From the NCBI RefSeq assembly GCF_032362555.1, contig NC_083514.1, positions 3,519,001-3,583,000 on the forward strand: DNA of 64,000 nucleotides, written 5' to 3'. Position numbers and translations under genes: made by a program. The stretch's first letter is position 1. Every line of letters starts with the position of its first letter. Below are positions 36,361 to 48,900 of the stretch, one piece after another. Source of the DNA: Amyelois transitella (Eukaryota; Arthropoda; Insecta; Lepidoptera; Pyralidae). The notes under the pieces are model-generated. The model searched no databases and was not told the DNA's origin. It saw only the letters and a program-made list of their open reading frames with translations.

Positions 36361-39300
36361 TCTGTGGGGATTACTCAGCGGCGCGCTTTTTTTGTTTGTT
36401 TTTTGCACTACTCATTTGTTTAGCGTGATCTTTGCGACCACGCGTCAGATCAGACCGCGATGATATCTACTGTTTTCGACATATACGAAAGACCTATCAC
36501 TTAATTTTGTTGTGATATAGCTCAATCAGACCTAAATTTGAGATGAACATCTTCACATTTATGTTGGTTATAGGTAATTCGAATTTCGATTTTTAAATGT
36601 GTCGATATACGAAATATAATTTAAACAAAACCTCGAATAGCGTCCTTTTCCCATTTTTTCTTCACCGAAACCAAGGAAATAAATCACACTGTCCATCGTA
36701 ATTCGCGTAGCGTCACTAATGACAGTATTAAGTGTGTAAATTTCTAACACGATGCCAATTTTAATTAAGGAATTAATTGGCCAAAGACTTGTTAATTGGG
36801 CTCATGATTAATGTATCTAATCGTTATTACGAACTTAAGCATTAGTATTTTAAAGCATTTTTTTTTTTACAAGAGGCTTAGTTTCAACTTAGTCACATAT
36901 GTAGATGTAGTTATGTTATATAAACACCTTTAAAAATTTGTTCCTTTTGAATATTTCATAGATTTACCTATTCGTAAAACAGTAGTACCGTTAATATTGT
37001 CCTTTTTTAAAAAACATACAAATTATTCACAAAGATTATTTTTAAATTTAAAAGAGAATTGTCAGTTATAATTATTAGCACATTTCAGTTACCTTATACT
37101 GCTAGTTTTCGCCTTCAGCATTGCTCTTGTGAGAATTTCCAAAAACCATTTCTTAGTGGACGCCTACGTCAACATAGAATTCAATTATTTTTGCTGGTTG
37201 ATATATCACTTTTTATAATGCTGATTACTTTGAATGCCTTTAAAAACAATAATGTTATTGAGGACTTCCCCAACCCCCCTCGTGCAAGGCTAGTAGTCTT
37301 ACTCCACAATTTAACACTCACCTGAAGCCTGTAAGTTAGAATTTAATCATTTGTCATAAGAAGCATATACTAGATTCTGTAAAGTATAATTGTAACCTAT
37401 TATGAATACAAACTGCCTTGAAATTACATTGGTAACCGCATCATATTTGTGCAATAAATTGTAAAAAAAAAAACATATTTTTGCGAAACCTAGCTTTAAA
37501 AATGTCAAAAATTTATAGACGTATTCACATAGATATTTAAGACACAAAGTGTAATTTTGTACACTATGCCCAGTGTTTAAAAGAAATGCTCTAACTGATC
37601 TTCGAAATAAAATAACACTTATTACAATTGAACAAAGTGCATAATATGACTAAGACTGATTCGACGCAGTTCCAATGTTCAAATGACTTAGGGTCGTAAC
37701 TCACTTACTCGACACGAAACCGCCGCGCAACGGCGTCAATCAGTGCGTAATTTTTTTATAAACCACAAAAGAGTTTCAAATAATCAATGGAAAAGTAGTT
37801 TTCTTTAAGTAATAAGCAATAGTATACCAAATGTCAAAAGCTTATTGGTACATTTTTTTGCTGAATTGACGCCCAGGTATTCACTATGTACTTTGTCTGA
37901 AGATGGCCAAAAAGCTGTATATTTTTTTTTATTAATCTACATAGCTCACACTTCAAAATTTTAATGAAACATATTCCGTGTGGAACGGTGTCGTATAAGT
38001 AGCTTTCGACCTTTATTCTGTATCTAAAGCATAGGATATACCACGCCTTATGATGTCTGAGGCAGGTGTTAAATTGTCCTTATATAAAAACAGTTATGCC
38101 TTCTGTAAAATATTAGGTGTAATGTAACAAATTTGTTAAATTTACGCATGCTCCACTGCCTTGATGTTAACTACCTGTAATTTTAAAGGATTTTATATGT
38201 GTTTCTATTGACGATTGTGTATAAATTTATATGTAAGAATAAACATCTATGGACTTTGCTAGGTCAAATGAAACAATAAATAAATACACATACATATCTT
38301 CCTTAAGGGAAATAAGGATTTCAGACTCAACAACGGAAAACATATTGAAATAAAGAATAATAATAGATTTCTTAAATCCGTCTATACATGAGAGTGAATT
38401 ACTTTTTTATAATAATTTTATCAGGTAATATACCCTTCTCATAATAAACCTTACGGGTCCACACTTTGCCCTAGCAGATCCTACTGTTTAAAAGTCATTT
38501 ATTAATTAGGATAAATATAGTAATAAATTTATTTAGCCCAAGGTAAAAATAAATTAACGTTAATTATATTTTTACTGTCTACAAGTTCCGTTTTGATTAA
38601 ACAGTAATAAATAATTGTTGTCAAATAGTTTAAATAATAATTACTAAAGTTATTTTGGCCGCTGTCGGTTTCGCTCAAAAACTGATTTTCTATACATTTT
38701 AAGATTTAATTCTTGTTATTTTATATTCATGCATATTTACTGTTACCATTAAAACTTTACCTGGATATATTTAGATGTTCTTTATATTAGCCGATAAATA
38801 ATTTTGTTTATTAGGGCTGTTTTCTAGCCAGATATAAAGTATAGGTTTAATGTACAAGGTTTATTACTGTTATTAATGTATCACCGAGCACAAAATTCTT
38901 TCGTATACTTATAGATGTAAGCACAAATGTATAGGCTGGAATCACCGGCGACAGCGTATAACTCCATTCATTCATTTTATCCACAAATAATACATATAGT
39001 TCGGCGGCTAAAATGTTGGAAAAAGATCTAGTTTCTAGTTATTCACATCGATTTACGCCTGTGATGTGAATGTGCATTGGACTTGGCATGAACAACTTAT
39101 GTGCCGAACACTGTACGACCAGTGTCTATTTTTAACGTGAAAAGATGCTCTAAAATGGATGAAACTTGTATGTTAAATATTTCGTTGTAAATTTAAATAC
39201 AAGTAGATTGTTGATGTTGAGCTGCAAAGGTTTGAATCACAGAAGAATTAGTGCCACAGAAATCTAAATAATTATTCAGATTTCTGTGACAAAACCCCCT

Positions 39301-40232
39301 AGAGGTGACACTTGCACAAAAAGCACAATTAGTCAAAATGTCGCTTATCTTATGATTATAGCTTGTGGGAAAGTGTAAAATGTATACTCTGAATTGCATT
39401 TAATTTATAGGAATTGATGGTCGAATTGACTAATTAAGATTTCCTTAATATTTTATTAGTAAGTTTTCTAAAGTAATTCCATTTAAATGATTCCAGAAGT
39501 AACTCCAAGTTGAGTCTAAACGTAATGACGGAATTTAAGTATTAGATGGCGAAATAAATGCTTATCAGCTTTCGGAAGGTTCCATGGGATTTTAAATGGT
39601 CTCAATCCACGAAGCTAGTAGATGCTTTATGTGGCTGGTTCAGAGTCACGCGTTTGATCAGCGCCGGCCAGACGCGCGCCCTTACCTAGATATTAGTCTC
39701 GTTTTATAGTAATGAGACGAGTGCCGTCGGCCAGCGCTGCCAAAGTGCCTGTACTTTGAAACGGAATGCAATAGGTACTCGTTTCACAGCGCCGCCAAAA
39801 ACTCGCCGGCGTCACTCTGAAACCAGCCTGAATTAGGTATAGAAATATTTCATATAAAAAGCAGCACCGATTCAAAGAAGCAATATCTGTTTCATTCATA
39901 AGAATAAATATTAATTTGTTGTCAATTTAGCAAAATATTTAGCAAATGCAATTAGTCTGTTGATTTTGAGTCTGTACTCTTTCTGTTAATCATTTAAGAT
40001 GGTTTTGGTAAACCCACTTTAACCTACGATTTATTTATTGTATATAATATAGTACACACCAAAGTTATAAGTAATATTAATAAACTTTAATAGACTTGTG
40101 ATTTTTGTTTTATTTATATTATCTGAATTGGTCCTATTAACATCACAGGATCACATTTGTGACAATTGGCCTACGAAATTCTCCTTGGCCTATGGTTCAC
40201 ACCTTTTATTCAAGACTTAGGGTCTGCTCAGG

Positions 40233-40352
40233 AACAGGATCCTGCCCCCCGTAGCATTGCATGCGCGACGCCGTTTTTGTAGTATTCACACGTATTTCGC
40301 ACGATAATAATAACTTCTTCGCGCATGCCATGCTATGGGTGCAGGATTTGTT
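40233..40352. mobile_element. short MITE-like inverted-repeat element
   Basis: Imperfect inverted arms of about 33-35 bp: the left has ggatcctgcc and gtagcattgcatgcgcg (40233-40267), the right is the inverse, cgcgcatgccatgctatggg then tgcaggatt (40320-40352). No clear target-site duplication was identified. Confidence 0.5.
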
Positions 40353-40433
40353 AAATCAGGTTTTTGCAGGAGGCGTCAATATGAGGCAACTAATAAAAAT
40401 ATATATAAAATAACTAATCAAAAGTTTGAACAA

Positions 40434-40439
40434 TTTATT
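40434..40439 (-). terminator. polyadenylation signal of CNEP1R1
   Basis: TTTATT on the plus strand is AATAAA on the minus strand, about 37 nt beyond the CNEP1R1 stop codon. Confidence 0.6.
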
Positions 40440-40475
40440 CTTAAATAATATTTACAGTATGATACAAGGCAGTAA

Positions 40476-41609
40476 TTAGGCAGCGGGTCGAGGCTTCAGA
40501 ATTAGCTTGCCGGTGTCATCGCAAGACATGTTGAAGTCATTGAGCACGGACCGAGTCCTGGCTGTTATAATGCTAGGAGCTATCACCTTCCGGTGTACTC
40601 CCATCATGAATAATAACACTGCAATGAAAAAATTGTCTCGGCTTAAAATCAGATCATTTACACATTTAAAACTAGTATTTTTTATTGTTTTTGGGGCTTA
40701 TAAATTTTTTGAGCATATAACATTCACTGTATTTTGATATTTGTGAAGGTAAGAAATATTAACAAAATGGGTATAGTACCCTAGTAGGTCAGACAAGTAG
40801 ATCAAGTTTCAATTTCTGATGTTTAGTCTGCAAAAACAAATACCTACTAATGTGTATACTCTATACCATATTGTACCAATCAACTCTCAGTTACTTAATT
40901 AGCTTTATTATTTGATAGCCAGTCTATATCTTTTATAGCAGAATATGACCGTAAAAGGTCAGGTAAAGGTATACTATCAACCAAAAGCTTGCATGAAGGG
41001 TATGATAACTGGGGATGAAGCAAAAGAAGTATGCAGTCGATTGTGAGGTATTCAAGCAGACACCTCTTAAAATTCCTTCTTGGAAAGAAGTGTGATTTGA
41101 ATTTTGAATGTTTGTATATCCTACTTCATATTATTGTCTGTATTTATGATTATTCATCCAATAACAACACATTTACTTACCTAGGAAGGTAGATGTGAAC
41201 GCAAAGAAAGGGTGGTTCCACAGGGACTGTGTCAGAGAAACTACTGGCGTGATGGGATCAGTCAACCAATGCCAGGCAGCGATTGCTGTGCACACAGAGA
41301 CAACCGCCAGTAATACTAGAAACATTTAAAAAGAATTAAGCCAATATAAAGTTAGTCTAACTTAGGCTTTTAATTTTAAAAAGTATGAATTATCTTGAGA
41401 TAATTTTAAATAGATATTTACTTCTCCATCTCATTGTAGCCGGCTGAAGACATCCTATTACTTCAGTTAGTCGCCGCTCGAAGGCTTTGAGATCTGTAAA
41501 AGCAGTTGAAAAACACTTTATAGATGTTACTGAAAATAAATCGCGATGATATTAATTTGCTATCAAAACGTCTTAACTTACCATCGCAAGCAGTTTGTTC
41601 TAATGACAT
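40476..41609 (-). CDS. CNEP1R1: nuclear envelope phosphatase-regulatory subunit 1 (TMEM188), 125 aa
   Basis: Four minus-strand exons: 41609-41582, 41493-41422, 41315-41181, 40618-40476. They give 125 aa, the same length as the human protein. Recognisable blocks are MSLEQ at the start, [19 protein letters not shown], a first hydrophobic segment ([15 protein letters not shown]), SLWNHPFF, a second hydrophobic segment ([13 protein letters not shown]) and the diagnostic C-terminus [16 protein letters not shown]. The protein is a two-pass membrane subunit of the nuclear envelope/ER that activates the phosphatase CTDNEP1, which dephosphorylates lipin and so tunes phospholipid and triglyceride synthesis. 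ATG at 41609 is the only start compatible with the family N-terminus. It is divergently transcribed from ECI1. Confidence 0.97.
41000..41110 (+). repeat. dispersed-repeat relic (RT-like tail family) in a CNEP1R1 intron
   Basis: Contains ataactggggatgaagcaaa and agaagtatgcagtcgattgt, then ggaaagaagtgtgatttgaa. It lies in the intron 41180-40619. Confidence 0.5.
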
Positions 41610-42663
41610 TTTAAAATACTAATGAAATACTCCTAAACTATTTTGGCTGATTTTATGTTGTCAACAGACTTGCAGCATTTTAAATTACCTATTTAAATTT
41701 TTAATCTACAAAAATACGAAACGAAGAAATACACAACATCGAAACCGAGTAGGTAACCAAAGGTTTTTTTATTTATTTCTGACTTTATTTATTTCTGACA
41801 ACTATGTATATGTCCCGTATGACAGTTACAGACTGACAGGTCACTTTTCAAGCTGCACAGGCATACAGAGAATGAGCTAAGTTTAAAGTCTAGCCAATTA
41901 TAATTTACCATTCCCATTGCCTGATAAAGAAAAAAAAAATACATTTGTTGTAAATGTCGGTGACAATATTTTGACAGTGACAGCCAAAATTAACAACACA
42001 AAACCTCCGGATCGGACAAAAACTCACTTCGCTCGCACAAAAAGTTTTGTTGACCGAATATCGCCCGTAGATTTGAAGCACAGAGACTTGAAGACAGTCT
42101 CAAATCAAGCGAGAGTCCAAGGTTCAAATCGAAGAAAATATTCCTGAACTCTGATAAAAGTGAGTAAAACTGAACTTCATTTATCATATTTATAGAAATA
42201 AAAGATCAAATTCAAATTCAAACTTACGAAGTTTGAAAATAGACAGTAAATTTACCAATCTGTAACAATGCCCAATTTTGTGAAACAATCTTCTCTCCAT
42301 CTAGGTATTTCTGGTTACGGCATCCAAGACTTCACTGCGGGCTTGCTTAAATACGGGATAGACCAGAAAAGTCCCAAAAGTCCTTTTCATGTGCATTAAT
42401 TCGTATAAAATTTCAGAGCAAAATAAATCTACATCACTGTCTGGAGTCGTCGCAGAGCGTCATGGTCTGTGCTCTGTGTGCTTTATTATACAGAACACAA
42501 ACACCTTCAAAGCAATCTGATAGATTATGCTGTTTAGCACTAATAGATACTAAAATAACAAAGATTTTAAGTGACTGCCACAAAATAATAAAAAAGTTGA
42601 ATTGATAATAAAAACCGATTTTATGTATCATGGGTATTTAAATGAACAAATATTGTTTTTCAG
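41610..42663 (+). promoter_or_regulatory. divergent promoter region and probable ECI1 5' UTR exon
   Basis: The start codons of CNEP1R1 (41609, minus) and ECI1 (42664, plus) face away from each other across 1.05 kb. ECI1 translation begins exactly after a splice acceptor (tttttcag ending 42663), so an upstream exon must exist. A donor-like aaaa|gtgagt at 42160 could end it. An open frame without ATG (41917-42147, 76 codons, starting TTG) lies in this stretch. I do not recognise its product and take it as probable UTR. Confidence 0.5.
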
Positions 42664-45124
42664 ATGATTCCCCTAAGGTCATTAGTCAACACTGCCAAGT
42701 TGGTTTTGCCCAATATGCGGGCACTCTCAGCCAAGGCCGGCCCCCTGGTGGACCTGGCTGTAGATAATGAGGGTATTGCCACATTGACTCTGCAGAGGCC
42801 TCCAGTAAACAGTCTGAATCTAGACCTGTTACAAGACATAGACAAGGCTTTGGATGATGTAGTCAAGAATAAGGCTAAAGCCATGATTTTAACATCTGTA
42901 AGTATTCAGTAATTTTTTAATATATGCAAGAATTATCTGAACTTTAATTACTTTAGTTTAATTAAATAAAGATGTCTGTACTTGAAAGGTATTGAGCAAA
43001 AATTAATTAAGGGATCAAATTCTATCTAAATCTAATTAATTAAGGGTACATGTGTATAAAACTATTGGCTTCTACTAGAGCCTCAATGTGATTCTTAGTA
43101 TTTCTGTTGGTTTTCTTAGATACCTACCTATGTTAGGCTTGGTCCAACCTAAAAACTGGAGTACAAACATTTCTTCCGCCAACCCCTTAAAGGGCAATTC
43201 AGGGAGTCAACTTTTTCAGCGAACTTTTATGTCTAGCTACATGCGTCATAAAATATCGCTACAAAATAATATTTAATTTCTAAAGACATTTGCATTATTA
43301 TAATTTTTAAAAAAAATTAACTATGATTGTTTTATTAAAGAGAAAGACATACCACATTTGGGTAATATTCAAAGTATCCGATTATGTAACTAAAACTTTA
43401 ATGTTTTCAGTCAGCACCAACAACATTTTCTGCCGGCTTGGACATCATGGAAATGTACAAACCAGACATGAAGCGGGTGGAGACATTCTGGACCACACTG
43501 CAGGGTGTGTGGCTCAAACTGTTTGGCTCTACCTTCATCACAGCTGCGGCGATCAATGTACGTTGAATTTCTCAGAATCTTATTTTCTCCGCAATATGTC
43601 ATTGACAAAAAAAAAATTAAAGCCTTAAGAGGAAATGTTTGTTGACAAGAATTTGTTTTAAACTATTTTAAGTTGTCTTTCACATACAGCAAGGAAATTT
43701 TAATAATGCTGTGTTCTTGTGATACATAGATCATTATTAATATTTTTGGGTTCTGTCCTATTTTACCCATGCATGTAAGAAAGAAAAAAATACTACAATC
43801 ACAATTTAGTCTAAAAAAGATTCTATTGTTGCTGCCACTTCTTCCTCCTGGGTAAAGTCCTCGTTACATCCGCACCACTCTGTAGTTGTTTCCAGGGTAA
43901 GCCCTTGACCATATTTTAGTACCTATTTTTGCTTTCTATTCTGCAATATTACTACTCTACTTTTCATGACATCTACATTGACTAAGATTTGACACTTGCC
44001 AATTGTAAAGTGTTTACCATTCTTCCTTCTGGCTTTTAGTCCCGGTTGCGTCCTCACCACTCTGTAGAGGAGCTAGTGGTATGCTTTTGTCCATGGACAC
44101 ATTTTCTTACACGAAGCGACTCCCATCTGACCTCCCCAACCTTTGCAGGTAAAACTAACCTGTATTGAATCGATCATGGTTACACATCCAGTTTCCTGAA
44201 TGTGCAGATTTCCTCACGATGTTTTCTTTCAGTGTAAGAGCATTGGTTAGTTTTCAAATTAATGTATATAACTTTCCAAAATGGTCATTGGTACATGAAT
44301 GAGGTGGGATTTGAACCTGTGCCTTTCTGCGCATCACGCATTTTATGCGGGGCACCTTACCGATTTGTCCACTGACGCTTTTTTCAAGTGTTTACCATTA
44401 ACATCCCATAATATTCCGAACCATTCAGGGTCATGCCCCAGCCGGCGGCTGCTTGCTCGCCATGTCCTGCGAATACAGAGTGATGGTCGGCGGCAAGTTC
44501 TCCACGGGGCTCAATGAGACAGCCCTGGGTATCGTCGCTCCGAGGTGGTTCATGGATACCATGTGTAACACCATTTCTAAGAGGGAGACAGAGTTGGCTC
44601 TCACTACGGGCAGGATGTTTAGCGTTGAAGAAGCTCTTAAGGTATGTTCACTATTGGTTTTTAATATCAAAGTACTACGAATAAGAGTGATGGTAGGCAA
44701 CAACAAAAGATGGTTACAAACTGTCAAATGCTAAAATTTACGGAAATACACAGCTATGAAAAACTGTTCTGCAAAAAAATTAAATGTACTAAAAATAGAT
44801 TGTTGACGCCAAGCCCCTATGCTTTAAAGGGTACTAAGAGATTGATGACTAATGTTAATATTACAGGTAGGTCTCATCGATGAAATAGCTACCGACAAAG
44901 CAGACTGTATAGAGAAAAGCAAGAAATTCATTAAGAAATTCGACAGAATACCACCAATGGCCCGCGCCATCACAAAGCAAAAAATAAGAGGGGACGCCCT
45001 CGGCTGGCTGCAGAAGAACAAGCAAGAAGACCTCAAAGAGTTCTTAACATTCGTTTCAAATCCCAAAGTTCAACAATCACTTGAAATGTACATGCAGATG
45101 TTGAAAAAGAAGGCTGGTAAGTAA
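42664..45124 (+). CDS. ECI1: enoyl-CoA delta isomerase 1, mitochondrial, 283 aa
   Basis: Four coding exons: 42664-42897, 43411-43557, 44429-44641, 44867-45124. The product is a crotonase-fold ECI1: VDLAVDNEGIATLTLQRPPV at the domain start, FSAGLD (oxyanion-hole region), GHAPAGGC (second oxyanion loop) and GLNETALGIVAP with the expected catalytic Glu (codon 44516-44518, residue 157), then the helical C-terminal trimerisation region ending KKKAGK. ECI1 moves cis- or trans-3 double bonds to trans-2 so that unsaturated fatty acids can enter beta-oxidation in mitochondria. The first ~25 residues are Arg/Lys-bearing and lack acids, as for a mitochondrial presequence, and the C-terminus is not a typical SKL-like peroxisomal signal. 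A close tandem paralog follows downstream. Confidence 0.95.
43820..43912 (-). mobile_element. fragment of tRNA-derived SINE B, minus orientation
   Basis: Contains ccacttcttcctcctgg and catccgcaccactctgtag, the inverse of the 3' part of the SINE at 62222-62590. It is in the ECI1 intron 43558-44428, 120 bp before a fuller copy. Confidence 0.55.
44035..44393 (-). mobile_element. tRNA-derived SINE B, minus orientation
   Basis: Inverse of the element at 62222-62590: caccactctgtag, cacgaagcgactcccatctg, attggtacatgaatgaggtg and ggtgggatttgaacctgtgc (inverted B box). It ends only about 35 bp before the acceptor of ECI1 exon 3 (44428). Confidence 0.75.
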
Positions 45125-45603
45125 ATTAAAAAAATAATAATAAAAAGTGAGATGAATTGTATTCATAGATTTAAGAGTACAGTGTTTTATTATCTGTGTA
45201 ATTTAAATCCGATGACAGACTTTTTATTAGTTATTTATTATTAGACTATTGGAAATAAGATTTTACCTTGTTTACAATAACTATTGTTGCTAAATGTTAT
45301 ATAAAAGTTAACTACCTATATCAGGAGATCTGCAATTATCAATTGAAATACTTTTATATTTATATATGTTTGTGTAAATTACTTATGTATTTTTGAAACA
45401 TGTAATTATTGCTACCAAACAATCAAATCTGTAATACCTTAAATGGTATGATATTTTTATACGCAATGAAATTATGACGAGATATGTGTAAATAGTTATT
45501 GTGTTTTTTCGCAAATATATACTTTGTTTTATTATGTTCCTTATTTATTTTTGAATTTTCCGACCTAAAAGGTAATTATTTTTTCAATATGCTGCTGAAT
45601 AGA

Positions 45604-45609
45604 AATAAA
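45604..45609 (+). terminator. candidate polyadenylation signal of ECI1
   Basis: AATAAA about 480 nt after the ECI1 stop. Another AATAAA at 45139-45144, only 15 nt after the stop, is an alternative. Confidence 0.3.
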
Positions 45610-45996
45610 ACATCAGAGGGAGAAACGTGATTTTATCAATTGATATATGTTTCATTACAGTTTCATACAATTTTCCTTGGGTTTTGTTGTCGGGTTGTTT
45701 TTTATTAAATAAAAATTTCCAAAAAAATATCACCTTGTAGAACTGTTGCATTTGCACTCATTAATCGATGTCTAATTTGGTATGAGTGGGCTAACAGCTA
45801 ACATAAACACGTTATCAGTATACAAGTGATAAGGTCGCTTCAGAGCTGTTAATATCTAGCACTAGCAAGGAGAGAGTTTAAAGATAATAATATTACGTGG
45901 CTCTTGTCTTCATTTGTTTTGAAGTAAATAAAGAAAAACTATTGAAAATATATATTTTGATAGTTTTGTTGAAGAGTTATAATTGCCGTACGTAAA

Positions 45997-48900
45997 ATGA
46001 GTAAGTAGTTACAGCATTTTGTTTCTCTTTATTGTTTGGTTAAAACTTAGATGAGGTTTTAGATAATTTTATAGATTTATGTTGATTGTTATTTACTCAG
46101 AGGGATTCACTATACTGCATATGATAGATAAATATGATAGATAAAGCAAGATAAGACATAATATTGACTATATCTTTGAGGTTCACCAAAGAGTTAGAAT
46201 GCGACGTTAAAAGGTAACTCCTAGGTGTATTGCGTTTTTTAACTATCAAACTATAATCACTTATAATCGGGACTCAAATATAAAAAAAAACTAGCTGTGG
46301 TTTAAATTTAAATATTATGAATCGTTCATCATTTAAGTAAATGTTATCATTGGTTTAACATTAAGTACCTATTCAGTATTTTGATGATTGCCTATCACTG
46401 AGACATGGAACTTTGGAACTGGACTATTGCTTAAGAACGAACTTTGGTCTAGATCATATTGATGTTTTAGATGAGATAATTTTTTTTTAGTATAGTAAGG
46501 ATACTTTTTTGGAAACATTTCACAAAGCATTGTTTTGGATCCCTTGCGGGGTAAACAGATGTGGATTAATGTTTAACTAAGTAGTTCTTGTCTCAGGATC
46601 TTGGTCAGAATCACAGGTTGAAGCTTAAGTTTCACAATAAAATAATATTGGGTCTAGTTTTTCTTTAAAATTCTGTCATATGTAAGTAGTAGGCACATTT
46701 GTAATCATTCATGGGCCTAAGATTGTGTAACGGAACTTTAATTTTCAGTTGTCATGAAGAGCTCTAGAAACGCCTTCCTTTTTGTTGATAATTTTCTACG
46801 TATGAACAAACTACCCAATAACAGCAAGTAAATATTTCTTTTCTTTTGGTACCTAATATATAAAGTAGGTATGCCCTAAAATTATATGTTCTTCATTACA
46901 AGTACAACCAAATGTAAAGCATTTATATCGCACGATGAAAATCGTTAAAATTTGTAAACATTTTTGCATTTGACTGTACCTAAACAGTCCTAAAGAGAAA
47001 AGGTACTTTAACATCTAGTCCGAAAAGAATACTTAATTTTAGATATGAAAAGAATAATACGTAAAGAAAAAAAAATAAGATTCATCCGAAAATAATCCGT
47101 TACTAGAATGGAACCTTCACTATATTAGTACTGGAGGCAAGCATGCGGAGGCTGCGTGCTTGTCTCCAATAGGTACTAATAAAAATTACAGTTCTTTGAT
47201 TATTTTAGTTGGAAACCTTTGGCCATTCGTGGATTATCGACACTGTCTGTGGACGATGACATTGCTGTGTGGGAACTAGATCGGCCTCCTGTTAACAGTA
47301 TGAACTTGGACGTGGTCACAGACATCACCAATGTGTTGAGCAAAGTTGACGAGAACAAATGGAAGGGACTTATCTTTACTTCGGTTAGAACCGCTCAGTT
47401 ATTTACCTACGTACATGTAGGGGAGAAGGGCCCAAAGCAGGTCACTTAAAGTAAACTATATAATAAAAATGCAATTTTAACTATTAGGTTCCTTTTAATT
47501 AAACATTTACGAAAAGTATTTATTAAACTTAATTTATAAAAACAAAAAGTATGCATCTTATAAGTATTTTTCAAGTTATATCAAAATCAAGTGAATGTAT
47601 AGTTTTACCCGCTTTGCCCGTAGGCAGTGCCCAAAGCAGGTATGCTGTCTGGGCAAAGCGAGTATGCGAAAATAATATCTTATTCTAGGAAACTTTGGCA
47701 GCAAATCAAAAAGGTAACTCATATCGTGCGCATACCTGACAATTTTACAATCAAACCTGACAACTTAACTTTGGTTCTCTTTTGTCTAATGCAAATCTTT
47801 GACATATTTAACGTTAGCAGTAAACTATCAAAAGTAGAACGTGGTTTTTTGAAGCATAATCCAGAGCTGGCAAATATTTGTGTGAGGAATGATTGTCCAA
47901 TATAAGAATAACTTTCTTTTCTTGAGTTGGTCTTGTCATTGCCACGAAATGTCGCAGCCAATCCAAGAAAGTTGGACCAGAAATCCATCCATTATCAGTA
48001 CAAACGGCTTCAGTGCCTGGTGGTGATCCATCCAACAGTCGTTCCTGCATGCGTTTTCGTCCAAATATCATAAACGGTGGTATAAAACCGCCAGCTGCAT
48101 TGCAACAGCATACGATTGTTGTCAATTTTCCTCTTTCGACACTAGATATGACTCCTACTTGCTTTTTGCCTGTTTTTGAGAGAACTTTTGGAGGCTTGTT
48201 GCTGGTTGTTTGGATGCCCGTTTCGTCAACATTATAAATTCTCGTAGCATCTACTTTGTGTTTGTCAATCTGCTCTTCTAGGAGATTGAAGAATCTTTCC
48301 ACCTGTGGCCTATTAAATCCTCGGGCACGAGCTACTGAGGTCGGTTCGGGTTGTCTCAATGTAACTTCAGGATGTCTGATTCTAAAACTTTTGTACCAAT
48401 CATCTCCTGCAGTATTTTGTTTGAATGGATGAGGTATATTATTGGCTGTTGCATACTCGAAAGCCAGACGGCAAAATTCTTGTTTGTTCAGGCCATAAAA
48501 CAAGTTGTCCATGTGTAATAAATATTCAATTAATTCTGTTTCTTGTTCTTCTGTAAAAACGCAACGAAATCGGCCAAGACTTTTTTCCGCAGAACCTTTT
48601 TTAATATGTCTTTGTAGAGTTGACAAATTAATACCATATCTTTTAGCAGCATTCCTGACTGATGTTTTTCCTGCCTCTTCCATTGCTAGCTTCATGGTTG
48701 TAACATCCCACGATGCCTGTTGAGGTTTTCTTTTGTATTTCTGAACCATCTGGAAAGGAAATAAAAGTAATAATTTATATTATTAAATATAGGGCAAAAC
48801 GGGTAGGGGCAAATCAGGTACCCGTTTTACCCCTACCCTCTTTGCCTAAAAACACGTTTTAAATGTTCGACAACATAACCTGAAAGCCTTAATCGATAAT

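Larger units (their letters stand above)
36310..40475. other. intergenic region between CYRI and CNEP1R1 (tail to tail)
   Basis: No coding exon recognised on either strand. It contains the CYRI polyadenylation signal, an imperfect stem (39253-39265 with 39278-39290), a GC-rich stretch at about 39650-39830 of unknown nature, and a small inverted-repeat element at 40233-40352. Confidence 0.65.

Noticed and set aside
47627..47988. Two open frames on opposite strands left of the Tigger-like transposase
   Set aside because: Neither contains the missing catalytic motif or any known domain; they fall in the transposon's non-coding flank.
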